Part shown: one piece after another, positions 33,198 to 40,247 of the stretch | Position numbering within the stretch: the stretch's first letter is position 1 | Layout of the letters: each line of letters starts with the position of its first letter | Source of the DNA: Devosia sp. 2618 | Lineage (GTDB): Bacteria; Pseudomonadota; Alphaproteobacteria; Rhizobiales; Devosiaceae | DNA: 64,000 nucleotides | Direction of reading: 5' to 3' | NCBI RefSeq assembly: GCF_040546815.1 | Contig: NZ_JBEPOO010000001.1 | Span: 4,154,001 to 4,218,000 of the forward strand | Translations under genes and position numbers: made by a program | The notes under the pieces: model-generated | Told to the model about the DNA's origin: nothing | Database searches by the model: none | Seen by the model: the letters and a program-made list of their open reading frames with translations, nothing else

Positions 33198-33489
33198 TCC
33201 GGAAGCCCTGCTCGCCATTTTCGGCATGGCGCTGGTGACCTTTGCGGTCAAGGCCGGCGGCCTTCTGCTGGCCAATCGCCTGCCGCGCGAAGGCTTTGCC
33301 GCCTCGTGGCTGCGCCACATTCCCGGCGCCGTGCTGGCCTCGCTGGTTGCCCCGGCTCTGGTCACGGGTAGTGCCGCCGAAGTCATCGCCGCGGCGGTCA
33401 CGGGGCTGGTGTTTGTGGTCAGCCGCAATCTCTTTGCCGCCATGGCATCGGGCGTGCTCGCGGTTTTTCTGGCCCGACTGGTGCTCTAG
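33187..33489 (+). CDS. azlD: AzlD-family transporter subunit
   Basis: A 100-residue protein with three to four helices (MLTSPEALLAIFGMALVTFAVKAGG..., WLRHIPGAVLASLVAPALVTG, AAAVTGLVFVVSRNLFAAM). It is the small partner of AzlC, giving a bipartite exporter in the inner membrane. Length and overlap with azlC are typical. The tRNA-Leu gene follows 53 bp after its stop. I see no local regulator gene such as lrp next to the pair. Confidence 0.9.
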   Translation: MLTSPEALLAIFGMALVTFAVKAGGLLLANRLPREGFAASWLRHIPGAVLASLVAPALVTGSAAEVIAAAVTGLVFVVSRNLFAAMASGVLAVFLARLVL

Positions 33490-33542
33490 AAGCAAGACCC
33501 TGTTGCAGGAAAACGCGCGCTGGGTTAGAGACCAATCCGCGT

Positions 33543-33626
33543 GCCCCTCTGGCGGAATGGTAGACGCAGAGGACTCAAAATCCTCCGTCGCAAGACGTGC
33601 CGGTTCGAGTCCGGCGGGGGGCACCA
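33543..33626 (+). tRNA. tRNA-Leu (anticodon CAA)
   Basis: The 84-base gene includes an encoded CCA. Acceptor GCCCCTC (33543-33549) pairs with GGGGGGC (33616-33622), with one T-G pair, then discriminator A and CCA. The anticodon stem GAGGA/TCCTC encloses loop CTCAAAA with anticodon CAA, reading UUG. A long variable arm CGTCGCAAGACG, as expected for a class II leucine tRNA, precedes the T-arm GCCGG-TTCGAGT-CCGGC. Confidence 0.95.
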
Positions 33627-33646
33627 ATTCATCTCACATCGTTGAT

Positions 33647-34660
33647 CTATGCCGTGGTGCCATCGCGCCGCGTCAGCACGGCCCGCGTATTGGGATAGAG
33701 CGCCAGCAATGACGCCTTGGCCCCTTCACCCGAGACGAAAATCGCCGTCGACAGCCCATCGGCCAACATGGCGCGCGGCGCGACCACGCTGACATCGAGC
33801 AGGCGCTTAGCGCTGCGTCCGCTGGCCGGATCAAAGATATGATGCAGGTCCGACCCCGGGAAATGCTGGCCATAACCACCGGATACGGCCATGGCTTCAT
33901 TGCTGATGGCGATGGTGCGGTTGACCTCCAGCGCATTGAGCGGGTTCTTGAGGCCGATAGTCCAGGCGCCGCCCTCGGGTCGCCCGCCGATGGCGCGGGT
34001 TTCACCTACGTCGACCATGCTGTTGTCAAAGCCTTCCTGCTGCAACAGGTCGGCGATCCGGTCGGTGATATAGCCTTGCGCAATGCCGTTGAGCGTCACT
34101 GCCATGCCGGGCCTGGCAAAGCGCACCTGCCGGGGACCGATCTCAATCTGGCGATAATCGACCAGCGATCGTGCCCCATCGATGGCCAAGGCTGAGGGTC
34201 CCGAAATGGCGTTCGGTTGATTGCGAAAATGCTCGCTATAGAGCCGCCATAGCGGCTGCACGGTGGGATCGAAGGCGCCATTGCTGGCAGCAGCGATGTC
34301 GCGAGCGGCCTCAAGCACAGCCACCAGATCGGGCGAGGCGGTTGCAAGGCGACCATCCTGATTGAGCCGGGAGAGTTCGCTGTCGTGACGGAACAGGCTG
34401 AACACCAGTTCCAGGCGTTCGACCTCGCTGCGCATACGGGCAATGGTCGAGCGGGCAAAGGCGGCATTGGGGTTCCATAGCGTCAGGCTTGCCGGGCCGC
34501 CCAGCGACTCGCCATGCCAGGTCTGAAACGATGGCTGTTCGCCGAGCCTGCTGATCCCGGCAATGCCGAGTGGCAGGGCCAGCGTCGCCGCCAGCACCTT
34601 GATCGTTTGGCGGCGCGACCATTTCGACGGCGCGTTTTGGGAGATGGATGTTTCACTCAT
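33647..34660 (-). CDS. apbE: FAD:protein FMN transferase (ApbE/NosX-like)
   Basis: A 337-residue flavin transferase that covalently attaches FMN to threonine in exported flavoproteins. A twin-arginine-like signal (SRRQTIKVLAATLALPLGIAG) directs it to the periplasm. ApbE marks include SLFRHDSELSRLN, GAFDPTVQPLW, the NGIAQGYITDRIADLL motif, VDVGETRAIGG and HHIFDPASG with a late metal-binding AMLADGLSTAIFVSG. Its ATG at 34660 overlaps the nosR stop (TGATG). The natural substrate is therefore the NosR FMN-binding domain encoded just upstream. In denitrifiers this protein is NosX, but no other nos gene is here. Confidence 0.92.
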   Translation of the reverse strand: MSETSISQNAPSKWSRRQTIKVLAATLALPLGIAGISRLGEQPSFQTWHGESLGGPASLTLWNPNAAFARSTIARMRSEVERLELVFSLFRHDSELSRLNQDGRLATASPDLVAVLEAARDIAAASNGAFDPTVQPLWRLYSEHFRNQPNAISGPSALAIDGARSLVDYRQIEIGPRQVRFARPGMAVTLNGIAQGYITDRIADLLQQEGFDNSMVDVGETRAIGGRPEGGAWTIGLKNPLNALEVNRTIAISNEAMAVSGGYGQHFPGSDLHHIFDPASGRSAKRLLDVSVVAPRAMLADGLSTAIFVSGEGAKASLLALYPNTRAVLTRRDGTTA

Positions 34661-36798
34661 CACTTGGCCACCGCGCTGCGTGTGAACACCGGAACATTTG
34701 GACCCTGCGCGACGGCGGACCGTTCGCGCAATTTGCGCTGCTTGGCCAAGGGCGGGCAGCGGTGGTCGTCGTAATATTCCACCTGGCAGTCGAGGCATTG
34801 GAAGCACTCGGCCATGTTGATCTTGCCGGACGGCTCGATGGCACGCACCGGGCAACTGCGCTCGCACAGCTTGCACGGGCTGCCACATTCCGGCCGGCGC
34901 TTGAGCAGCGTCAGCAGGTGTAGCCGGTCAAGGATCGCCAGAGCGCCACCCAGCGGGCAGAGGAAGCGACAGAACGCCCGCTCGGTAAAGAGGCCGATGG
35001 AGAGCAGCACGACCGCGTAAAGCACATAGGGCAGGGCGCGGACGAAGTGGGTGGAAATGGCGGTCTTGAACGGCTCGATATCGGCGGCGACCGATCCTGC
35101 CGTTGGTGCCAGAAAGGCCAGCCCGACAACGAGAACGAAGGACGCATATTTACCCCACCACAGCTTGCTCTGCAGTTTGGCGCTCGGGTTCCATTGCGGC
35201 AGGCGCAGCAGTCGCGCGGTCTGGGCCAGCAGTTCCTGCAAAGCGCCGAAGGGGCAGAGCCAGCCGCAGAACACGCCGCGCCCGATCAGGACCAGCGAGA
35301 TAGCCACATAGACCGAGATCATCACGATCAGCGGCTCGGCCAGATAGAAGCCGATATCGAGGTTCTGGAACGGCGCCTTGAGGTAGTTGATGACGTGAAC
35401 GATGGACAGTTGGGCGCCAACGCCCCAGCCGAGCCAGACCAGCGTGAAAACCAAAAAGCCGTTGCGCACCCAACGGTGCAGAATGCGATGGCGCGTCAGA
35501 AATGGCTGCAGCGCAAAAATGGCGGTCAGGATCGTCAGCGCCAGCCCCAGGATCAGCACCTCGTTGCGGCTCTGCTCCCAGGCCTCCACCCAGGCCGGAA
35601 CCGGGTCAGGCTCGGGCATGAGGATGTGCTTGGCGGGCAGAGAATAATCGAGCGGCGGCAGCACGACGGTTGTCGTGGCCCCCGTCGCATCGCGCGCGCG
35701 AACGAGGATTTCCACCCGCCAGGGTTCGAGAGGGTCAAAACCACTATCGGGCGGCAGCAGTACAAGGCCGCTGACCTTGCCGAAGGGCGATTGTGCTCGC
35801 ATGAACCGCGTTTTGTCGAATTCAAAGGTCAGATCGCCCTGCCGGATGCGCAGGCGCTCAAGATGGCCACCGCTCGACTGGTTCTGAAAAGCGTAGCCGA
35901 GGAAATCATAGCGTCCGTTGGAGGACAGAAAGATGGCCTGAGTACCCTTTGGATAGTCGGCAAAAATCAGGTCATGACTACCGCGTCGAACGACGTTGCG
36001 TCCGATCATCGCTGGCGTGGCAAGGCCGGTATAGAGCTGCAGATAGGTATCGTCGGGTCCGCCCGTGGGCGGGATTTCGGGCATCGCGGCCCCGGCCTGC
36101 TGCATCACCTGAGCCAGATCGGCATTGGTGACGGTCATCGTGGTGATCGAGCCGTCTTCCAACAGTGCATCGAGGCTGGTTGGGATATAACTGTCGATAT
36201 CGAGTGTCGGTTCGATGATCACCGGCCGGCCGAGCCGGGCGCTCAGCACCATACGCGCGCTGTCGCGGATGGCGTTGCGGAAGGCGCGGCCGGACGTCGT
36301 CGCCCCAGCGATAAACTCGGGTTTGGGCCCATCCGAAGCGCCGGTGCGCGATGACATGCCCGCCGTGGCGACCATGAATTTTTGCGTCAGGTTGGTGAGG
36401 CGCTCGTCCTCGATGATCAGCGGTTCGCGGTGGAAGAGGCTCACTGCGCCGGTGATCTGTCCCTCAAGGTTCACACCCGCAACGACATCGAACGGGGTGC
36501 CCGAATAGCCATGGGCGCGCACGACGTCGAGCGTCGAAAACACATAGCCGACCACCGCGTCGCCCTGATAGGCGGCCGCCGCCGGTGGTCCGCCATCGTC
36601 GAGAATTTCGATGCGGTCGGCGCCCGGAAAGACGGCGCGCAGCACTTCGGGCGTCACGCGCTCGGCGAGTGCGGGGGTATTTTCCACATAGTCGTATTCA
36701 ACGGCATTGGCGAAGGATGCGGATAAAAACCATAGGCATAAAATAGCGCGGACAAAAAAAGCCGCCAGCGGGGCGACCTGCCCTTTAGGACTAAACAA
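34660..36798 (-). CDS. nosR: NosR/NirI-family flavin and iron-sulfur membrane protein
   Basis: A 712-residue protein with the full NosR layout. A signal peptide (about residues 1-32) is followed by a periplasmic FMN-binding domain (about 70-175) whose EFIAGATTSGRAFRN carries the SGAT-type site for covalent FMN. Then come a beta-rich region to about 405, transmembrane helices including GLALTILTAIFALQPFL, two CxxxCP segments (FCGWLCPFGALQEL and FCRFLCPLGGALAIL) and a C-terminal ferredoxin part (CGSPCKLCERSCP, CFQCLDCQVEYYDDHRCP). NosR feeds electrons to nitrous oxide reductase. The start is TTG 36798 with AGAGG six bases upstream. apbE follows coupled, and nosZ is absent nearby. Confidence 0.92.
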   Translation of the reverse strand: MFSPKGQVAPLAAFFVRAILCLWFLSASFANAVEYDYVENTPALAERVTPEVLRAVFPGADRIEILDDGGPPAAAAYQGDAVVGYVFSTLDVVRAHGYSGTPFDVVAGVNLEGQITGAVSLFHREPLIIEDERLTNLTQKFMVATAGMSSRTGASDGPKPEFIAGATTSGRAFRNAIRDSARMVLSARLGRPVIIEPTLDIDSYIPTSLDALLEDGSITTMTVTNADLAQVMQQAGAAMPEIPPTGGPDDTYLQLYTGLATPAMIGRNVVRRGSHDLIFADYPKGTQAIFLSSNGRYDFLGYAFQNQSSGGHLERLRIRQGDLTFEFDKTRFMRAQSPFGKVSGLVLLPPDSGFDPLEPWRVEILVRARDATGATTTVVLPPLDYSLPAKHILMPEPDPVPAWVEAWEQSRNEVLILGLALTILTAIFALQPFLTRHRILHRWVRNGFLVFTLVWLGWGVGAQLSIVHVINYLKAPFQNLDIGFYLAEPLIVMISVYVAISLVLIGRGVFCGWLCPFGALQELLAQTARLLRLPQWNPSAKLQSKLWWGKYASFVLVVGLAFLAPTAGSVAADIEPFKTAISTHFVRALPYVLYAVVLLSIGLFTERAFCRFLCPLGGALAILDRLHLLTLLKRRPECGSPCKLCERSCPVRAIEPSGKINMAECFQCLDCQVEYYDDHRCPPLAKQRKLRERSAVAQGPNVPVFTRSAVAK

Positions 36799-36891
36799 TT
36801 CAAACCTCTCCCCCCGTCGGACTTTGTCCTGACAGATGCACTAGGGCTACGCCTATTTTCTAGGCAGGGGAAGATGGCCGCGATCACGAAC

Positions 36892-36905
36892 TGACCGATC
36901 GGTCA
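36892..36905. promoter_or_regulatory. Perfect 14-bp palindrome upstream of nosR (candidate operator)
   Basis: TGACCGATCGGTCA is self-complementary and lies 94 bases upstream of the nosR start, within the 269-bp gap to the divergent gene at 37068. Its ACCG-CGGT core resembles TetR-family operators. The half-site spacing (TGA-N8-TCA) does not fit the FNR/DNR box TTGAT-N4-ATCAA. Confidence 0.45.
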
Positions 36906-37067
36906 AACGCGCCCAGCTGGCGGGCTGCATGCAGGATAGATATGTGTGCAGTCGCCGCAATTGCGCTTGCTAAAATTTACAGCAAACGTCGATGATTACA
37001 GTTGTTCGTGGCGGTAGCTGCTGAAATCGGGGCGGCACGTCTTGTGGTGTACAATGCAGAGGCATGA

Positions 37068-37424
37068 ATGAGTGATATTTCTCGGCCGCGCGCCGTGCGG
37101 TTCAAGGCAGACTTTGGTATTGGCGATACGATCGGGGCGATCGTGATCTGGATTGTCTTGAGCATCGTGACGCTGGGTCTCGCCCTCTTCGTATTCCCCT
37201 ATTACCTCAACAAAGACGTACTCAATAAGACGCGCGTGCTCGATGCGGGTGGTCGCGAAATCGGGCGGCTCAATTGCCGGTTCAACCTCGCCTCCTCGAT
37301 TGGTCACGTGATCATCTGGATCATTTTGATCCTCGTCACGCTGGGGCTAGCGTCGTTCTTTTATCTCTACCGCGTGCTGCGCGTGGTCATCAACGAGACC
37401 GAGATCGAGTATTTCGACCGCTAG
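37068..37424 (+). CDS. Small two-helix membrane protein of unknown function
   Basis: A 118-residue protein whose two halves repeat one pattern. A hydrophobic helix opens with IGDTIGAIVIWIVLSIVTLGLALFVFPYYL (about residues 17-46), and the second is SSIGHVIIWIILILVTLGLASFFYLYRVLR (about 76-105). Each ends in a basic or aromatic turn, suggesting internal duplication. It resembles the DUF898/DUF6693-type small membrane proteins but I cannot fix the family. The start ATG at 37068 has AGAGG five bases before it. Its stop overlaps antiparallel with that of tusA (CTAG at 37421-37424). It is divergent from nosR and might share its regulation. Confidence 0.75.
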   Translation: MSDISRPRAVRFKADFGIGDTIGAIVIWIVLSIVTLGLALFVFPYYLNKDVLNKTRVLDAGGREIGRLNCRFNLASSIGHVIIWIILILVTLGLASFFYLYRVLRVVINETEIEYFDR

Positions 37425-37648
37425 CCCGTGGTGATGGTGAAGGCCATCACGTCGTCCTCAGTGCTTAGCGTGTAGCTGTGGCCCTGCTGGCGGCAGTAAA
37501 GCGGGATGTCGATCTTGGCCATCGGATCGGTGGCCAGCACAACGAGAACAGCGCCGGCGGGCAGACCCGCCAGGCGCTTTTCCATTTTGAGGACAGGCAG
37601 CGGGCATTTGAGCCCGCGCGCATCGATTGTTTCAGGCTCAGTTGCCAA
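37421..37648 (-). CDS. tusA: TusA-family sulfurtransferase (sulfur carrier)
   Basis: About 75 residues with the TusA signature IDARGLKCPLPVLKMEKRL, where the CPxP cysteine carries persulfide sulfur for tRNA thiolation or other sulfur transfer. The rest (DPMAKIDIPLYCRQQGHSY) is typical. I start at a TTG at 37648 (MATEPETIDARG), which overlaps the last codons of the CAP-domain gene. It gives the usual short leader before the motif. An ATG at 37672, eight codons further out, is the alternative. The overlap suggests translational coupling with the lipoprotein gene, an odd pairing. Which Tus/Iss partner it serves is unknown. Confidence 0.82.
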   Translation of the reverse strand: MATEPETIDARGLKCPLPVLKMEKRLAGLPAGAVLVVLATDPMAKIDIPLYCRQQGHSYTLSTEDDVMAFTITTG

Positions 37649-38135
37649 GCACGAGCACCCAGTGAATGCCATAGCTCGAGCTTGGATTGAACGAGACGGC
37701 AACGCCGGCCTTGGTGGCATTGGCGTTAAGGCCAGCCGCGTCTGCCGGATTGTTGCGCCATCCCGAGAAGGTCTCGGCAAAGGTGGCGTAGCCGGCGCTG
37801 AGCTTCATCACGTTGAGGCCCTGTGGGGTCTTGGGTGGCGTGCCGGTCTGGGAATACTGGTTGGCGAGCGCCTGTGCGGTGCCGTCCAGCGCTGGGTCCG
37901 AGATCAGTGCTGGCAGGCCATTGGTGGCGCGGAACGCATTGATGATGCCGATGGCCTGCGCCCGATCAAGCGTTGCGCCCGGCTGGTCCATACGGGCCGA
38001 AAGGCCGGGCGACAGGGCAGTGGCGCTACTGCCGCCGCCACCACCGCCGCCCATGCTGCAGGCAGCAAGGGCTGCGCCCACGAGGATGACGGCGAGTGGC
38101 ATAACGGCCGGCTTGAAGTGGCGCAAAACGGTCAT
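37638..38135 (-). CDS. CAP (SCP-like) domain lipoprotein
   Basis: A 165-residue lipoprotein starting at the ATG at 38135. The lipobox is VGAALAACS (cysteine near residue 27), followed by a glycine/serine linker GGGGGGGSS. A CAP/PR1-like domain carries NAFRATNGLPALISDPALDGTAQALANQYSQTG, then FAETFSGWRNNPADAAGL and YGIHWVLVLGN. The family usually has a cavity with His/Glu residues; those are only partly recognisable here. The function of bacterial CAP proteins is mostly unknown. Its end overlaps the tusA start by about 11 bases. Confidence 0.8.
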   Translation of the reverse strand: MTVLRHFKPAVMPLAVILVGAALAACSMGGGGGGGSSATALSPGLSARMDQPGATLDRAQAIGIINAFRATNGLPALISDPALDGTAQALANQYSQTGTPPKTPQGLNVMKLSAGYATFAETFSGWRNNPADAAGLNANATKAGVAVSFNPSSSYGIHWVLVLGN

Positions 38136-38310
38136 GGATCTATCCTGAGTGAAAGGCAATTGTGGCGCACTAGGCGGCCAGCAAGGCCAAAAGATGGTTG
38201 CCCCTTGATAACCCAATAGCCCTGCCATCACCTTAACAGGCCGACGAATCATCGCTCACCGGGCCGTGATCGCCGACATTTGAAGACGTGAACAGGCAGG
38301 ATATGCACAC

Positions 38311-38622
38311 TTGCTGACGGTCATCGACGAAGCAGGACCAAATGAAGGCCAATGGCAATTGCTCGAAGAGGGCGACGCCCTTTTCCTCAACGCCTATTGC
38401 AGCCACAGCTTCATCGACTACGCGTTCCTGATGCAGTTGACCGCCGATGAGATCACACGCTTTCGGGCGTCCGGCCGGGATTATCTCACGACGTTGGCCT
38501 ATGACGTGCACTGGACCGCGCCTATCGTGAAGGCCAGCAAATCACCCTACAAAAACCGCAACCTGACGCCGACCCGCGGGGGCGAAGTGGTGGCCGCGCT
38601 GAACGCGTGGGCGCAGCGCTAG
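38311..38622 (+). CDS. Hypothetical 103-residue protein
   Basis: An open frame whose only likely start is TTG 38311, with AGGA nine bases upstream. The product MLTVIDEAGPNEGQWQLLEEGDALFLNAYCSHSFIDYAFLMQL... looks like folded protein: it has mixed helix/strand, two Trp, and the C-terminal helix GGEVVAALNAWAQR. I recognise no family. The frame is closed upstream at 38281 by a TGA, so a truncated older gene cannot be excluded. It lies between the CAP lipoprotein (divergent) and tRNA-Arg (convergent). Codon use is similar to neighbours. Confidence 0.5.
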   Translation: MLTVIDEAGPNEGQWQLLEEGDALFLNAYCSHSFIDYAFLMQLTADEITRFRASGRDYLTTLAYDVHWTAPIVKASKSPYKNRNLTPTRGGEVVAALNAWAQR

Positions 38623-38648
38623 CCGGGACATTTCCAGAGATGGGAAGG

Positions 38649-38725
38649 TGGTGATCTCGACGGGATTCGAACCCATGACCCCCGGATTAGGAATCCGGTG
38701 CTCTATCCTGCTGAGCTACGAGACC
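38649..38725 (-). tRNA. tRNA-Arg (anticodon CCT)
   Basis: Read on the minus strand: acceptor GGTCTCG pairs with CGAGATC (one G-T pair). The D-arm is AGCTCAGCAGGATAGAGC and the anticodon stem CCGGA/TCCGG encloses TTCCTAA with anticodon CCT, reading AGG. T-arm is TGGG-TTCGAAT-CCCG. Discriminator A and CCA are encoded, 77 bases in all. Confidence 0.95.
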
Positions 38726-38817
38726 ACTCGGGTTGATTAGCAAATGTGTGGTGCCAGCGAAAGCCCGCATGCGGCGCTGGGATGGGGGCAATTGGTCGAG
38801 GATAGGCGCGGCGCTGC

Positions 38818-39927
38818 CTAGTGCTCGCTGCGGCCGCGCAGTTTTTCGATGATCAGCATAAGTTCCACCTGCCGGTTGATGGCCAGCTTCTGGAAAATCC
38901 GCGACAGGTGGGTGCGGGCGGTTTCGTAGCCCATGTTGAGGCTGGTCGCGGTTTCGCGCAGGGGCAGGCCGGCGCCAACCGATGCGGCAACCAGTGCCTC
39001 GCTGCGGGTGAGGCCCAGCAGGCTGACCAGCTTTTCGGCGGGCACGGCGGGCCGATGCACCAGATCCTTGACGAGGATAATGGCGGCGGCATCGGCAAAC
39101 ACATCGACGCCGGTGCGGGGCAGGGCGATGACTTCCAGCAGCACCGCCGGCCGGCCCTCGGTGGTTAGCAGCACGGCGCCGCTGTCGGGCTGGCCAGATG
39201 GAGGTTTGGCAATGGCCTGTCGGATCAGATCTTGTAGCAGATTGTTGGCGCCGACATCGGTCGCCTGAAGGCGCCCGCCTCTGAAATAGGCCACGGGCGA
39301 AAGCGTGTTGATGGCTTGCGGAGAGGCCCAACTGATCTTGCTGTTGAAGTCGACAGTGAGCAATGCGCCGGAGGTCTGTTGCCACAGGCTGCGGGTCGCG
39401 CCCTCCACGGCTACCGAAACTTCACTGGCGACAGTAATGATCCGCCTGAGTTGCGGAAGCATCGCCTGCAGGGCAGGTGTATCGGCCCTGTCGAATGGCT
39501 CCTGGGTGGTACCGCGCACCAGGCTCAGCGCCCATCGTTGCCCATGCAATGTAAAGCCCACGGCGGCAAACCAAGGCATACCAATCTTGTAGAAGAACTC
39601 CTGGTAGTAGGGATGGGATTTTCGTTCTTCTTCGGTAGAGAGTTCGTGTTCGAAGAAAATACTGCGATGCTGCGATATCAGGGGCCAGGCGCGCTGGCCT
39701 CGTAGGTCTTTGAGGTGCCAGCCCTGCGCCACGAAGTCCTCGAACATGCCGCCAAGCGCGCCGCCAAGTGGAATGCCACGTTCGACCCCGGCTGGATCGT
39801 CTGTCATGATGAAGGCGCCTGCCGCGTTAAAGCTTGTGGCCACGGCATCCAGACCGGCCGACCATGGCGTTGATCGGACTGCTGCTTCAAACAGCAGATC
39901 GACGGCATATTCGATCGACCCGGTCAC
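38818..39927 (-). CDS. LuxR-type HTH regulator with uncharacterised N-terminal region (copy 2)
   Basis: A 369-residue regulator starting at GTG 39927. The C-terminal LuxR helix-turn-helix reads LLGLTRSEALVAASVGAGLPLRETATSLNMGYETARTHLSRIFQKLAINRQVELMLII. The N-terminal about 300 residues show no receiver, PAS or autoinducer domain that I can name. They share layout with the protein at 20847-21929 (FEAAVRSTPWSAGLDAVATSF and ELSTEEERKSHPYYQEF against EAAFVPEMWPKALAEIT and EFSTEEERRLDKS). The two are paralogs of one regulator family. It is divergent from the nuclease gene across an AT-rich 320-bp gap. Confidence 0.85.
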   Translation of the reverse strand: MTGSIEYAVDLLFEAAVRSTPWSAGLDAVATSFNAAGAFIMTDDPAGVERGIPLGGALGGMFEDFVAQGWHLKDLRGQRAWPLISQHRSIFFEHELSTEEERKSHPYYQEFFYKIGMPWFAAVGFTLHGQRWALSLVRGTTQEPFDRADTPALQAMLPQLRRIITVASEVSVAVEGATRSLWQQTSGALLTVDFNSKISWASPQAINTLSPVAYFRGGRLQATDVGANNLLQDLIRQAIAKPPSGQPDSGAVLLTTEGRPAVLLEVIALPRTGVDVFADAAAIILVKDLVHRPAVPAEKLVSLLGLTRSEALVAASVGAGLPLRETATSLNMGYETARTHLSRIFQKLAINRQVELMLIIEKLRGRSEH

Positions 39928-40247
39928 ATCCCACCCACAAGTGTAGGCTCAGATCAATCGATTTGCATGCGATGAAGAGGCCACCATTCTTAAATGAATT
40001 TAACGTTGCTGCCCTATCGAGGCAACCAAGTCTGCGATCCGAAAAAGGAAAAATTTCCTCTGCATCCATTTTATCTCAACAAAGCAAGTCAGGTTGCGGT
40101 GCTGATTCGATTGGGCAACAAAAACTGCGGGTGAGATGATCTCTGCTTACTGGCGCGATTTTTGTGCGAATTCTGCATCAGAAACAAATTTATTGATTTC
40201 GACTGGAGCCACATCCTCGTTCATCATTTTTTGCCGTATTTGGGTGC
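39928..40247. other. AT-rich 320-bp divergent intergenic region
   Basis: It separates the minus-strand LuxR-type gene from the plus-strand nuclease gene. It is visibly more AT-rich than its surroundings and has no plausible frame with coding character. A TTAA-N6-TTAAC sequence lies at 39990-40004. Promoters for both genes are expected here but none is clear enough to mark. Confidence 0.6.

Noticed and set aside
33543..33626. tRNA-Leu as an integration site of a genomic island
   Set aside because: The downstream genes (apbE, nosR) show ordinary composition, no integrase is adjacent, and I found no duplicated tRNA 3' end nearby.
36892..36905. nosR upstream palindrome read as an FNR/DNR box
   Set aside because: The half-sites are two bases too far apart and lack the TTGAT/ATCAA pattern.
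39990..40004. TTAA-N6-TTAAC as a CtrA binding site
   Set aside because: The consensus spacing is seven bases, the region is AT-rich so chance matches are likely, and neither neighbour is a known CtrA target.
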